From the NCBI GenBank assembly GCA_035325705.1, contig DAOKZI010000015.1, positions 48,045-112,044 on the forward strand: DNA of 64,000 nt, written 5' to 3'. Positions 27,001-35,407 of this stretch are shown in pieces (position 1 is the first letter of the stretch; the number at the start of each line of letters is the position of its first letter). This stretch comes from Ga0077536 sp035325705 (GTDB lineage Bacteria; Pseudomonadota; Gammaproteobacteria; Ga0077536). The notes under the pieces were generated by a model, which worked only from the letters and a program-made list of their open reading frames with translations, was not told where the DNA came from and did no database searches. The translations under genes were made by a program, and so were the position numbers.

Positions 27001-29912
27001 CGCATCGCAAGCGGCTGGTCGGCGGTTTCTACGCCTACGAGCATCGCACGGAAGTGAAGAAGCTCGGGCTCCTCTGCAACGGACGCACGGATGCGCAGGG
27101 CCTCCTCCTCTGCCGCGGCAAGTCGCCGGCGTCCGGCAATCTCATCCTCGTCGCGCACGCGACCGACGCCGAGGGCCATGCGAGCCACACGCATCGCGAC
27201 GTGTGGGTCGCCGGCGACGAGGACTGGTGGTATGCGGTCGGCGATCACGATCGCATGGATCTGATCCCCGAGCGCAAGCGCTACGAGCCCGGCGAGACGG
27301 CGCGTCTCCAGGTGCGCATGCCTTTCCGCGCGGCGCAGGCGCTGGTGACGGTCGAGCGCGAAGGCATCGTCGATGCGTTCGTGACCGCGCTGTCGGGCAA
27401 ATCGCCGGTGGTCGAGATCCCGCTGCGCGGCGAGCACGCGCCGAACGTGTTCGTGTCCGTGCTCGCGGTCCGCGGCCGCGATCAGGCGGTGCAGCCGACC
27501 GCGCTCGTCGATCTCGGGCGGCCCGCGTACAAGCTCGGCATGGCCGAGCTCAAGGTCGGCTGGCGCACGCACGAGCTGCAGGTGAAAGTGCAGCCCGAGC
27601 GCTCGGTGTACCGCGTGCGCGAGGAGGCAGCGATCGATCTCGAGGTCGCGCGCGCCGACGGCAAGCCGCTGGGCGCCGACGCCGAGATCGCGCTCGCGGC
27701 GGTCGACGAAGGGCTGCTCGAGCTGCGCGCAAACGATAGCTGGGATTTGCTCGCGGCGATGATGGGCCAGCGCGGCATCGAGGTGCAGACGGCGACGGCG
27801 CAGATGCAGGTCGTCGGCCGCCGCCACTACGGGCGCAAGGCCGTCGCCCCGGGCGGCGGCGGCGGCAGCGGCGGCGCGAGCCGCACGCTGTTCGATACGC
27901 TGCTCACCTGGCAGCCGCGCGTGAAGCTCGATGCGCAGGGCCGCGCGCGCGTCACCGTGCCGCTCAACGACTCGCTGACGGGCTTTCGCATCGCCGCCGT
28001 CGCGACGGCCGGTGCCGGCCACTTCGGCACCGGCATGGCGACGATCCGCACGACGCGCGATCTGATGCTGTTCTCCGGCCTGCCGCCGGTGGTGCGCGCG
28101 GGCGATCGCTATCGCGCCGCCTTCACCGTGCGCAACGCGGGCGACGCGCCGCTGACGGCGACCGTCGACGCCGCGCTCGCGACGAGCGGCGGCGCGCCGC
28201 TGCCGGCGCTCGCGCCGCAGACGTTCGAGCTCGCGCCCGTCGCCTCGCGCGAGATCGCGTGGGAGCTGACGGCGCCGGATGCGGGTGCAGCACTGCACTG
28301 GCAAGTGACGGCGCGCAGCGGCGAGGACGCGGCCGCGACCGATCGACTCGAAGTCACCCAGCGCGTCGCCGCGGCGCTGCCGGTACGCACGGTGCAGGCG
28401 ACGCTGACGCAGCTCCGCGCACCGCTCGCGCTGCCGCTCGTACGGCCCGCGGGGGCGCTCGACGGCGGCGGCATCGCCGTGAAGCTCGACGCGAGCCTCG
28501 CCGCCAGCCTCGACGGCGTCACGCGCTACATGCGCGAGTATCCGTATCGCTGTCTCGAGCAGCGCGTGTCGCGCGCGATCGTGCTCGGCGAGGACGCGGC
28601 GTGGTCGGCGCTGATGGACGAGCTGCCCGGCTATCTCGACGCCGACGGTCTCGCGAAATACTTCCCGACGCCGGCACCCGGCAGCGAGGTGCTGTCGACC
28701 TATCTGCTCGCGATCGCCGCGGCCGACGGCCGCGCGATCCCGGACAGCACGCGGCAGCGCCTGCGGCAAGGCCTCGTGAGCTTCATCGAGGGCCGCCTCG
28801 ATCGCGAATCGAAGCTCGCGACCGCCGATCTCGCCCTGCGCAAGCTGGCCGCGATCGAAGCCTTGAGCCGCTATCCCGAAGGCGTGCAGACGGACTGGCT
28901 GGACAGTCTGGATCTGGCGCCGAAGCTGTGGCCGACTTCTGCGGTTATCGACTGGATCGATCTGCTGCAACGGCTCGCCGACTATCCCGCGCGCGAGGCG
29001 CGACTCGGTGAGGCGCTGGGCATCCTGCGCGCGCGGCTCGATCTGCAGGGCACGCGGCTCGGCTTTTCGACCGAGGACGGCGATGCGCTGTGGTGGCTGA
29101 TGCTGTCCGCCGACGTCAACGCGAATCGCGCGTTGCTCGCCGTGCTCGAACGCGCGGACTGGGCGGAAGACGTGCCGCGTCTCGTCACCGGCAGCCTGCA
29201 GCGCCAGCGCGAGGGCCACTGGGACACGACGACGGCGAACGCCTGGGGCATGGTCGCGATGCGCGCCTTCGCGCGCCGCTACGAAGCCGCGGCGGTCGGC
29301 GGCCGCACGCAGGCCGCGCTCGCGAGCGAGCAGTGGACGGCCGACTGGGCCGCTGCGGCGCCACGCGAGCACCTCTTCGCCTGGCCGCAGGCGCCGGCCG
29401 CGCTGAACATCACGCATGCGGGGACCGGCGCGCCGTGGGTGAGCGTGCAGAGTCGCGCGGCGATTCCGCTGCGCGCGCCGCTGTTCGCCGGCTTTGCGAT
29501 CGCGCGCACCGTGATCCCGGTCCGGCAGCGCACGCCGGGAATTTGGCAGCGCGGGGACGTCTATCGCGTGCGCCTGGACGTCGATGCGCAGAGCGAGATG
29601 ACCTGGGTCGTCGTCGAAGATCCGCTGCCGGCCGGCGCCACCGCGCTCGGCGGCGGCCTCGGCCGCGGCAGCGACGCCGCGGCGGCCGCGAGCTACGGCG
29701 CCGCCGCGGTCACTCCCGTGTTCGAAGAGCGCCGCCAGGACGTCTTCCGCGCCTATTACGACTACGTGCCGAAGGGCGGCTTCACGCTCGAATACAGCGT
29801 GCGCCTCAACAACGCCGGCGAGCTGCAGCTACCGCCGACGCGCGTCGAGGCGCTGTATGCGCCGGAGATGTACGGCGAACTGCCGAATGCGCCGCTGAGC
29901 GTACGGCCGTGA
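24072..29912 (+). CDS. Bacterial alpha-2-macroglobulin, type 1, with thioester
   Basis: A 1946-aa protease trap. A Sec signal peptide (hydrophobic ILWLLCMFTSAASADA) precedes many macroglobulin (MG) beta-domains. The thioester motif is YRCLEQRVSRAI, with the Cys near residue 1494, and the region PLNDSLTGFRIAAVATAGAG marks the A2M domain upstream. A glycine-rich linker (GGGGGSGGAS) precedes this domain. It is longer than E. coli YfhM (about 1650 aa), fitting the large 1.9-kDa-codon subfamily seen in other GC-rich proteobacteria. I see no clear lipobox (the only early Cys is in WLLC), so membrane anchoring may differ from YfhM. The GTG at 24069 directly before the ATG is an alternative start. 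The pbpC start overlaps the stop by 4 bp. Confidence 0.92.
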   Translation: MRGALLSGFILWLLCMFTSAASADARVERFSPSGSVKGVRQVQVRFSEAMVSFGDPRAPTPFTIDCPVGGRSRWVDARNWVHDFDADLPGGITCRFTLKPTLRSATGAPLAGERRYGFDTGGPAILASEPWEGAQIDEEQIFLLGLDAAATRASIEAGVHCRVDGINEAIGVEVLDGDARREALAASPWFLRRYAAAVRKGRYEEDMVARTPDQEAAVRARYEALVDGPDSAIVALRCRQRLPNAAKMWLDWGPGLATVQGLVGTESLAYAFEVRPVFRASFGCERVNRGAQCMPALGMRLSFSAPVARETLAKIAVTDAGGRAYAVSVDGSEDDASAQGLRVAGPLPPRTHFKVTLPSDLADDAGRPLANAERFPLEVATDEDPPLAKFAARFGIVELAGDATLPVTVRNLEPNILRRPPPPPRKIEPTVGGFVRDLTARALDLERDTGEAPLAVASIRGRVLKIDAADTAEVGRWFDAVERAGRDEYAWDEARSEYVTTQRAGSVEVLQKAREARLLEVPRAAPAKAFEVIGIPLREPGFYVVELASPRLGESLFGKPGTYYVQSLALVTNLGVHLKLGRESSLVWVTALDTGKPVAGAEVTIKDCAGHTQWSGTSDAAGIAAVELALPEASARPACAWSSRGLVAIARLGKDTGFVSSEWQNGIATWQFGLPAPANPAPRLVSTVFDRTLFRSGETVHMKHLMREHTTQGFVQWSPATTRLRVRHEGSGDEFPLSLDPAATTGSATSSWRIPASAKLGSYVVELADGERWLAAGSFRVESFRVPLLRAELQPRDLPRVRAKSLALDLQVNYLAGGPAAELPVNLRGVIEARTVSFADYPEFGFMTGNVEEGSATSVEQPWRATETDESRPEPLGTQRAVLDAAGGARLTLELPDSDRPRTLLADLEYPDPNGEILTAATRVPLWPSRIVLGLKPEGWALSRQDLAFKVLALDLDGKPRAGVEIGVDLLQRNTYSHRKRLVGGFYAYEHRTEVKKLGLLCNGRTDAQGLLLCRGKSPASGNLILVAHATDAEGHASHTHRDVWVAGDEDWWYAVGDHDRMDLIPERKRYEPGETARLQVRMPFRAAQALVTVEREGIVDAFVTALSGKSPVVEIPLRGEHAPNVFVSVLAVRGRDQAVQPTALVDLGRPAYKLGMAELKVGWRTHELQVKVQPERSVYRVREEAAIDLEVARADGKPLGADAEIALAAVDEGLLELRANDSWDLLAAMMGQRGIEVQTATAQMQVVGRRHYGRKAVAPGGGGGSGGASRTLFDTLLTWQPRVKLDAQGRARVTVPLNDSLTGFRIAAVATAGAGHFGTGMATIRTTRDLMLFSGLPPVVRAGDRYRAAFTVRNAGDAPLTATVDAALATSGGAPLPALAPQTFELAPVASREIAWELTAPDAGAALHWQVTARSGEDAAATDRLEVTQRVAAALPVRTVQATLTQLRAPLALPLVRPAGALDGGGIAVKLDASLAASLDGVTRYMREYPYRCLEQRVSRAIVLGEDAAWSALMDELPGYLDADGLAKYFPTPAPGSEVLSTYLLAIAAADGRAIPDSTRQRLRQGLVSFIEGRLDRESKLATADLALRKLAAIEALSRYPEGVQTDWLDSLDLAPKLWPTSAVIDWIDLLQRLADYPAREARLGEALGILRARLDLQGTRLGFSTEDGDALWWLMLSADVNANRALLAVLERADWAEDVPRLVTGSLQRQREGHWDTTTANAWGMVAMRAFARRYEAAAVGGRTQAALASEQWTADWAAAAPREHLFAWPQAPAALNITHAGTGAPWVSVQSRAAIPLRAPLFAGFAIARTVIPVRQRTPGIWQRGDVYRVRLDVDAQSEMTWVVVEDPLPAGATALGGGLGRGSDAAAAASYGAAAVTPVFEERRQDVFRAYYDYVPKGGFTLEYSVRLNNAGELQLPPTRVEALYAPEMYGELPNAPLSVRP

Positions 29913-32074
29913 GACGCGGCGCGCTGCGCGCGTGGGCGGCGCTCGTGCTCGGCGTCGCGCTGGTCGCGAGCGCTGCGCGTCCGCCGGCGATCGCGCTGCC
30001 GAGCTTCGCGGACGTGCAGGCCGCGCATCCGGCGAGCGAATCGCGGCTGCTCGATCGCCACGGCCGGCTGCTGCACGAGCGGCGTACCGATCCGAGCCGG
30101 CGGCGCGGCCAGTGGACGCCGCTGGCCGCGATATCGCCGCGCCTGCGCGAGACCGTCGTCGCTTACGAAGATCGGCGCTTCTTGCGCCATCGCGGCGTCG
30201 ACTGGCTCGCCGTCGCCGCCGCGCTCGCCGACGGCCTGCGCGGCCATCCGCGCGGCGCGAGCACGATCACGATGCAGCTCGCGGCCCAGCTCGATCCGGC
30301 GCTGCGCACGAGCGCGCGCCGGAGCTGGTCGCAGAAGTGGCGCCAGATGCAGGCCGCGCGCGCGCTCGAACATCGCTGGACGAAGGCGCAGATCCTCGAG
30401 GCCTATCTCAATCTCGCGAGCTACCGCGGCGAGATCGCGGGCATCGACGCCGCCGCGCGCGCGCTGTTCGGCAAGGCGCCGGTGGCGCTCGATGCCGACG
30501 AGGCGCGGCTGCTCGCGGTGTCGCTGCGCAGTCCGAACGACGCTCCGGCCCGGCTCGCCGCGCGCGCCTGCCGGCTCGCGCCGCCGGCGACGGCGTGCGA
30601 CAAGCTCGCGCGCCTCGCCGCGGACCGGCTCGGCGCTGCGCCGAGGCTCAAGCCCGCGGCGAGCCTCGCGCCGCAGCTCGCGCAGCGCCTGCTGCGCCGA
30701 GGCGAGGCGACGCACGCGACGACGCTGGACGCGCGCCTGCAACAGCTCGCGCTCGATAGTCTCGTGCGCCAGCTTCGCGAGCTCGCGTCGCGCAACGTGC
30801 ACGACGGCGCCGTGCTCGCCGTCGACAACGCGACGGGCGAAGTGCTCGTCTATGTCGGCAACGGCGGCACTTACTCCTCGGCGCGTCACGTCGACGGGGT
30901 GCGCGCGCCGCGCCAGGCCGGCTCGACGCTGAAGCCTTTCCTCTATGCACTCGCCCTCGAGCAGCGGCTGCTGACGGCCGCTTCGCTGCTCGAGGACAGC
31001 CCGGTGAACCTCGAGACGCCGACGGGCCTCTACGTGCCGCAGAACTACGATCGGCGCTTCCGCGGCATGACGAGCCTGCGCGCGAGCCTCGCCGGCTCGC
31101 TGAACGTGCCGGCCGTGCGCACGCTGATGCTGCTCGGGCCGGACGCCTTCGTCACGCGCCTGCGCGAGCTCGGCTTCGACGGCGTCGATCGCGACGGCGA
31201 CTACTACGGCTACGCGCTCGCGCTGGGCTCGGCCGAAGTCACGCTGTGGCAGCTCGTGAACGCCTATCGCACGCTCGCCAACGGCGGTCGTCGCGGCGCG
31301 CTGAGCGTGGAGGCGCGCGGCGTGCAGGAGGCGCAGGCCTGGGGCACGACGGCGGAGGCCGCGCGCCGCGCCGCCGCATCCTTCATCGTCGGCGACGTGC
31401 TCGCCGATCGCGCCGCGCGCAGCGCGAGCTTCGGCGTCGAGAATGCGCTGAACCTGCCGTTCTGGGCGGCGGTGAAAACGGGCACCAGCAAGCAGATGCG
31501 CGACAACTGGTGCGTCGGCTACACCGCGCGCTACACCGTCGGCGTGTGGATCGGGAATTTCGACGGCGCACCGATGTGGGAGGTCTCGGGCCTGAGCGGC
31601 GCGGCACCGGTGTGGGCCGAGGTGATGAGCCAGTTGCACGCGATGAAGCCCAGCGCGCCGCCGGTACCGCCGCCCGGCATCGAGCGCCGTCACGTCGACT
31701 TCGACGGCGTCGACGAAGCCGCGCGCGAGGAATGGTTCCTGCGCGGCACGGCGACCCCGCGCATCGCGCTGCATGCGCCGACGCGCCAGATGCCGCGCAT
31801 CGCCTATCCCGGCCGCGACAGCATCCTCGTCGTCGATCCGGACATTCCGCCGGCACACCAGCGCGTGTTCTTCGCGATGCGGCCGTCGCGCGCGGATTAC
31901 TCGTGGGTCCTGAACGGCCAGGCGCTGGCCGGCGAGGCGTGGTCGCCGGCACCCGGGCGTTACACCCTCGATCTGATCGACGACACGGGGCATCGCATCG
32001 ATCGCGTGCGCTACACGGTCCGGGGCGCGCAAGCGGCACTCGGCTTCCACGGTCCGGAAGGCGCGCAGCGCTAG
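29909..32074 (+). CDS. pbpC: Penicillin-binding protein 1C, bifunctional transglycosylase/transpeptidase
   Basis: A 721-aa class A PBP. An N-terminal membrane anchor (residues 5-25) precedes a GT51 glycosyltransferase domain (YEDRRFLRHRGVDWLA near 88, GASTITMQLAAQL). The transpeptidase has the active-site Ser in GSTLKPFLYAL (about 337-347), SLNVPAVR and KTGTSKQMRDNW (near 523), and ends with a BiPBP_C domain. The GTG at 29909 overlaps the macroglobulin stop (GTGA). The frame is open upstream, but that sequence is out-of-frame macroglobulin coding. The yfhM-pbpC pairing is a known arrangement: the PBP is thought to repair the wall at breaches guarded by the macroglobulin. Confidence 0.95.
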   Translation: MRRGALRAWAALVLGVALVASAARPPAIALPSFADVQAAHPASESRLLDRHGRLLHERRTDPSRRRGQWTPLAAISPRLRETVVAYEDRRFLRHRGVDWLAVAAALADGLRGHPRGASTITMQLAAQLDPALRTSARRSWSQKWRQMQAARALEHRWTKAQILEAYLNLASYRGEIAGIDAAARALFGKAPVALDADEARLLAVSLRSPNDAPARLAARACRLAPPATACDKLARLAADRLGAAPRLKPAASLAPQLAQRLLRRGEATHATTLDARLQQLALDSLVRQLRELASRNVHDGAVLAVDNATGEVLVYVGNGGTYSSARHVDGVRAPRQAGSTLKPFLYALALEQRLLTAASLLEDSPVNLETPTGLYVPQNYDRRFRGMTSLRASLAGSLNVPAVRTLMLLGPDAFVTRLRELGFDGVDRDGDYYGYALALGSAEVTLWQLVNAYRTLANGGRRGALSVEARGVQEAQAWGTTAEAARRAAASFIVGDVLADRAARSASFGVENALNLPFWAAVKTGTSKQMRDNWCVGYTARYTVGVWIGNFDGAPMWEVSGLSGAAPVWAEVMSQLHAMKPSAPPVPPPGIERRHVDFDGVDEAAREEWFLRGTATPRIALHAPTRQMPRIAYPGRDSILVVDPDIPPAHQRVFFAMRPSRADYSWVLNGQALAGEAWSPAPGRYTLDLIDDTGHRIDRVRYTVRGAQAALGFHGPEGAQR

Positions 32075-32299
32075 GCATCCCCGTGAATCACGCATGCGAA
32101 TCGCACGGATGATTCCGAAGGCCGGGGTAGGCTCTGCGCGGGAGCGACGAGGATTTCCTCATTCGAAGGACCGTGCGCCAAGGGCATTTCGTCGGAATGC
32201 CTCCGAGCACCTCGGAATCCGGGCCGCGCAGCAGCGCATTCGCCCCCGGTGGCGACGTCGCGCTGAACTTCGCCGCCCGTTCTTGCTAGGATTCGCCGC

Positions 32300-33124
32300 A
32301 TGAAACCCCGCTGGCAACTCGCCGACCTCCGCTGGGACGAGATCGATCCCACCGCGGTCAGCCCGGAACTGCTGCAGACCGTGAAGACCGCTGCGCTGGT
32401 CGAGGCGAACAGCGCCGACTACGTCGCGTATCTCAGCAACGTGTTCGACGACGATCTCGAGTTCAAGACCGCGGCCGAATACTGGGGCGTCGAGGAGGCC
32501 CAGCACGGCCGAGCGCTCGGACGCTGGGCCGAGCTCATCGATCCCGGCTTCGATTTCGCCGCCGCGCTGGCGCGCTTCCGGGCCGGCTATCGCATCCCGA
32601 TCGACGCGCAGGAATCCGTGCGCGGTTCGCGCACCGGCGAGCTCGTCGCGCGCTGCGTCGTCGAGTCCGGCACCTGCTCCTTCTATTCGGCCTTGCGCGA
32701 CGCGGCACCCGATCCGGTGCTGCGCGACATCTGCCACCGCATCGCGCAGGACGAGGCCAACCACTTCCGGCTGTTCAAGACGCATCTCGAACGCTATCAG
32801 CGCCGCGAGCCGCTGGGGCGCTGGACGCGCGCACGCATCGCGCTCGGCCGCATCTTCGAGACCAGCGACGACGAACTGTCCTATGCCTACTACAGCGCCA
32901 ACGTGCCGGCGCACACGGCCTACGACCGCGTGCAACACGGGACGGCCTACTGGCGGCGCGCGATGAGCTTCTACGCCCAGCGCCACCTGCAGGGCGCGGC
33001 GTACATGGTGGCGCAGGCCATCGGCAGCGCCCGCCTCGGCCGCCACACGCGCCGGATCGGCCGCCTCCTCTATCTCGCCACCCGCTGGCGCCTCCGCCGC
33101 CTAAGCGCCGCCGGCGCGGCTTGA
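32300..33124 (+). CDS. Ferritin-like di-iron protein (rubrerythrin/acyl-ACP desaturase-like fold)
   Basis: A 274-aa protein with helical E-x-x-H motifs typical of ferritin-like di-iron proteins: YWGVEEAQHGRALGRW (about residues 61-76), VVESGTCSFYSAL (about 125-137) and AQDEANHFRLFKTHLERY (near 150-167). The Glu and Glu-x-x-His positions are consistent with a four-helix bundle binding two irons. The reaction is unknown; acyl-ACP desaturase-like proteins and rubrerythrins share this arrangement. It stands alone, with a 225-bp gap to pbpC (32075-32299) in which nothing was recognised, and repeats downstream. Confidence 0.75.
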   Translation: MKPRWQLADLRWDEIDPTAVSPELLQTVKTAALVEANSADYVAYLSNVFDDDLEFKTAAEYWGVEEAQHGRALGRWAELIDPGFDFAAALARFRAGYRIPIDAQESVRGSRTGELVARCVVESGTCSFYSALRDAAPDPVLRDICHRIAQDEANHFRLFKTHLERYQRREPLGRWTRARIALGRIFETSDDELSYAYYSANVPAHTAYDRVQHGTAYWRRAMSFYAQRHLQGAAYMVAQAIGSARLGRHTRRIGRLLYLATRWRLRRLSAAGAA

Positions 33125-33136
33125 AGCGCGCCTCTC

Positions 33137-33420
33137 GTAGCCCGGATGAGCGCAGCGAATCCGGGGTCCGGCGCTTGCCGGGGGCGCAGGCGCGTCACCC
33201 GGCGCTGAATCCCGGATTCGCTGCGCTCATCCGGGCTACAAGAAGGGAACGAGCAGTTTGTAGGTTGGGCTGGCGAAGGAAGCCCAACATCGGGCGTCAC
33301 CCGCAATCATGAAACAGGCGTGGTGAGCCTCCCTCCCGGATTCCGCGCCGCTGCGCGGCGCTCCTGCCGGGTTACAAGACTAAGGATCTTCGTAGCCCGG
33401 AAGAAGCGCAGCGGAATCCG
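33137..33420. repeat. REP/BIME-like repeat cluster with a perfect 29-bp inverted repeat
   Basis: The left arm 33137-33165 (GTAGCCCGGATGAGCGCAGC...) and right arm 33211-33239 (...CATCCGGGCTAC) are exact inverse complements over 29 bp. At 33260-33286 lies a copy of the GTAGGTTGGGCT...GAAGGAAGCCCAAC motif, and at 33332-33420 two further half-units of the CCGGATTCCGC / GTAGCCCGGAAGAAGCGCAG type. No gene is present between 33125 and 33561. Confidence 0.9.
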
Positions 33421-33561
33421 GATTCGGCGCCTTCCCAGTCGTTACTCCCCGGGCTCGATGCCATGCCTCTCATAGGGCGACGCTCTTGCACGGCAACCCA
33501 CACCGTGCCGCATTCACCGCGGCCGGATGCTCACGGCCGCAGGGATCGCCGAAAACCAAGC

Positions 33562-34554
33562 TCAGAGATCGAGCGCGGGATCGGCCGGCGCGGCCTGGTA
33601 GCGCTTCCAGTTGAAGGGCATCAGCAGTTGTGCGAAGAGCTTGCGCGGCATGCGTTCGCGGATGCCGATGAACCCGGGACCGCTCTCGCGCTTGTAGAGC
33701 CAGGTGCCGAAGAGCTGATCCCACAGCAGCAGATTCTGGCCGTAGTTCGTATTGCCTTCGACCGGGCTCGTCGAGTGATGCCAGCGGTGCAGGTTCGGCG
33801 TATTGAACACGTAGTTGAGCCAGCCGCAGCGCACCGCGACGTTGCAGTGAGTGAGGATGCCGATGTAGGCCGTGATCGCGCTGACCCAGACGATCGCGTC
33901 CATCGAGATGCCCGTCGCGAGCAGAAAAGGCACGCTCGCGAGCACGCTCAGATTGGAGTCGACGAAGTGGAAGCGGCCGGTATTGACGATCCACAGCCGC
34001 TTCACGCTGTGGTGCACGGCGTGGAAGCGCCACAGCAGCGGCCATTCGTGGCCGAGGCGGTGGGCCCAGTAGAGCCCGAATTCGCTGGCGACGAGGCCGA
34101 TGAGGACCTGCAGCCACAGCGGCAGTGCGCCGATCGCGCCGCTGCCGCGGTTGGCGAAGAATTCGAGGCTCATGAGCTGGACGATCGTGAACTGCACGAA
34201 GCCCTTGTTGAGCAGCGTATGGCCTAGATCGGCGCCGATTTGACCGTCGTTGCGCCGCCAGTCGGCGCGGTAGGGCAGGTGCTTTTCCAGCAGCAGCAGC
34301 CACAGCACGATCCACGCGTACGACAGATTGAAGTAGATCGCCGGATGCTCGCGCGCGAAGCCGAGGGCAAGGATGCTGCCGCTCGACAGCACGAGCGCCG
34401 GCCATGCGAGCACGGCGGCGACGCGCGTGAGCCCGCGCGGCTCGCACGCGACGGCGAGCGGCTCGGCGCCGCCCGGCAAGGTTTCGGGATTGCTCACGCC
34501 TGCGGTCGCCTGCTCGTCAGCGAGCCACCTCGGCCACCGGCCGCGACGGGGCAT
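33562..34554 (-). CDS. Sterol desaturase/fatty acid hydroxylase superfamily membrane protein
   Basis: A protein of up to 330 aa with four to six membrane segments and the three histidine clusters of the ERG3-type non-haem di-iron hydroxylases: YWAHRLGHEWPLLWRFHAVHHS (HxxxH and HxxHH; cluster near residues 140-160) and NLHRWHHS (HxxHH, near 238-245). It probably oxidises a membrane lipid; the substrate is not predictable. The ATG at 34554 overlaps the upstream gene by 38 bp. A GTG at 34497 (N-terminus SNPETLPGG) would avoid the overlap and is equally plausible; neither has a strong ribosome binding site. Confidence 0.83.
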   Translation of the reverse strand: MPRRGRWPRWLADEQATAGVSNPETLPGGAEPLAVACEPRGLTRVAAVLAWPALVLSSGSILALGFAREHPAIYFNLSYAWIVLWLLLLEKHLPYRADWRRNDGQIGADLGHTLLNKGFVQFTIVQLMSLEFFANRGSGAIGALPLWLQVLIGLVASEFGLYWAHRLGHEWPLLWRFHAVHHSVKRLWIVNTGRFHFVDSNLSVLASVPFLLATGISMDAIVWVSAITAYIGILTHCNVAVRCGWLNYVFNTPNLHRWHHSTSPVEGNTNYGQNLLLWDQLFGTWLYKRESGPGFIGIRERMPRKLFAQLLMPFNWKRYQAAPADPALDL

Positions 34555-35227
34555 TACATTCGAGCCGCAGCGCCGTGCTCACTTCGTAGTCGTTGCTGTC
34601 GCGATCGCGCGCGAGGCCGCAGTGGACCCGCGTCTCGACCTGCAGACCCGCCTCATTGGGCTCGATGGTGAACTGATAGTTCGGGCTGCAGTTCGCCTCG
34701 CAGCGCCGGTAAAGCTCCTTGCCCTCCTCGCCGCGCCCCTGCGAGAACGCCATCACCCAGTCGTTCAGCGCGCTGATCGACTTGAAGTGACGCGGCGGGA
34801 ATTCAAAGGGCCGCACGCGCGTCTGCGCGTCGAGCTTGCGACAGACGGCCTGTTGTTCCGCGGCGGGCAGCAGGTGGATCGGGCCGACCTTGTAGACGAC
34901 GCGCGGCACGTCGTCGCGACAGTCGCCGCAGGCCGTCGCGACACTGGCGGCTTTCTTCTGGCGATCGAGGGCTTCGTTCAGCAGGCGGCCGGCAACGGCA
35001 CGTATCGACGCGGGATGCTCGGCGATGTTGTACATGATGCCGGCCGAGCCGACTTCGCTCGCGATCGGCAGATCGGCGACGCCGGGTTCGCAAATCGGCG
35101 CCGGCGCGGCAGGCGCCGCGGAGTCGGCGGACGGCGCATCGAGATCGTCGGCCCGCGCGGCGAGCGAGGCGCTCGCGCCGGCCAGCAGTCCGGCGAGCAG
35201 CAGGGCTTGAAAGCGAAAGGTCTTGAT
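34517..35227 (-). CDS. Secreted Cys-containing hypothetical protein, apparent ATC start
   Basis: An approximately 236-aa protein with a textbook Sec signal peptide (KTFRFQALLLAGLLAGASAS then LAARA) and a mature part with paired cysteines (ATACGDCRDD; RRCEANCSPNY), suggesting disulfides in the periplasm. I recognise no family. No ATG, GTG or good TTG begins the signal peptide: the codon at 35227-35225 is ATC, 7 nt downstream of AGGAG. The frame stays open further upstream, but through a block of palindromes (35250-35407). A TTG at 35266 inside a hairpin would add 13 residues. So the start is either a rare AUC, the TTG, or a lost start codon. Confidence 0.6.
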   Translation of the reverse strand: MKTFRFQALLLAGLLAGASASLAARADDLDAPSADSAAPAAPAPICEPGVADLPIASEVGSAGIMYNIAEHPASIRAVAGRLLNEALDRQKKAASVATACGDCRDDVPRVVYKVGPIHLLPAAEQQAVCRKLDAQTRVRPFEFPPRHFKSISALNDWVMAFSQGRGEEGKELYRRCEANCSPNYQFTIEPNEAGLQVETRVHCGLARDRDSNDYEVSTALRLECNAPSRPVAEVAR

Positions 35228-35249
35228 CGGGCGTCTCCTGAAAGCTGCG

Positions 35250-35407
35250 TTAGGGAAACTCTGCAAAAGCAGAGTTTCCGCGGGCCATGGATGGCCCGCT
35301 CGCGACTCAAATGCGCAAGCATTTGAGTCGCGGAGGCGAGCCCGAACTTGCTTCAGTCTCGCCGTCTCCGAACAAGTCCAGGATGGACTTGTTCGGAGTT
35401 TCCTTAG
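35250..35407. repeat. Array of nested perfect palindromes
   Basis: A 158-bp non-coding block bounded by GGGAAACTC and GAGTTTCCT in inverse orientation. Inside are, in order: an 11-bp stem with AAAA loop (35254-35279), an 8-bp stem CGGGCCAT/ATGGCCCG (35281-35298), a 14-bp stem with GCAA loop (35301-35332), a 6-bp stem GGCGAG/CTCGCC (35335-35363) and a 15-bp stem with 3-nt loop (35366-35398). All stems are perfect. It differs in sequence from the GTAGCCCGG repeats elsewhere in the window. It lies just upstream of the secreted-protein gene on the minus strand. Confidence 0.9.

Noticed and set aside
23997..29417. An 1806-codon minus-strand frame opposite the macroglobulin
   Set aside because: Antisense of a gene with signal peptide, MG domains and CLEQ thioester; no start signal and no recognisable domain.
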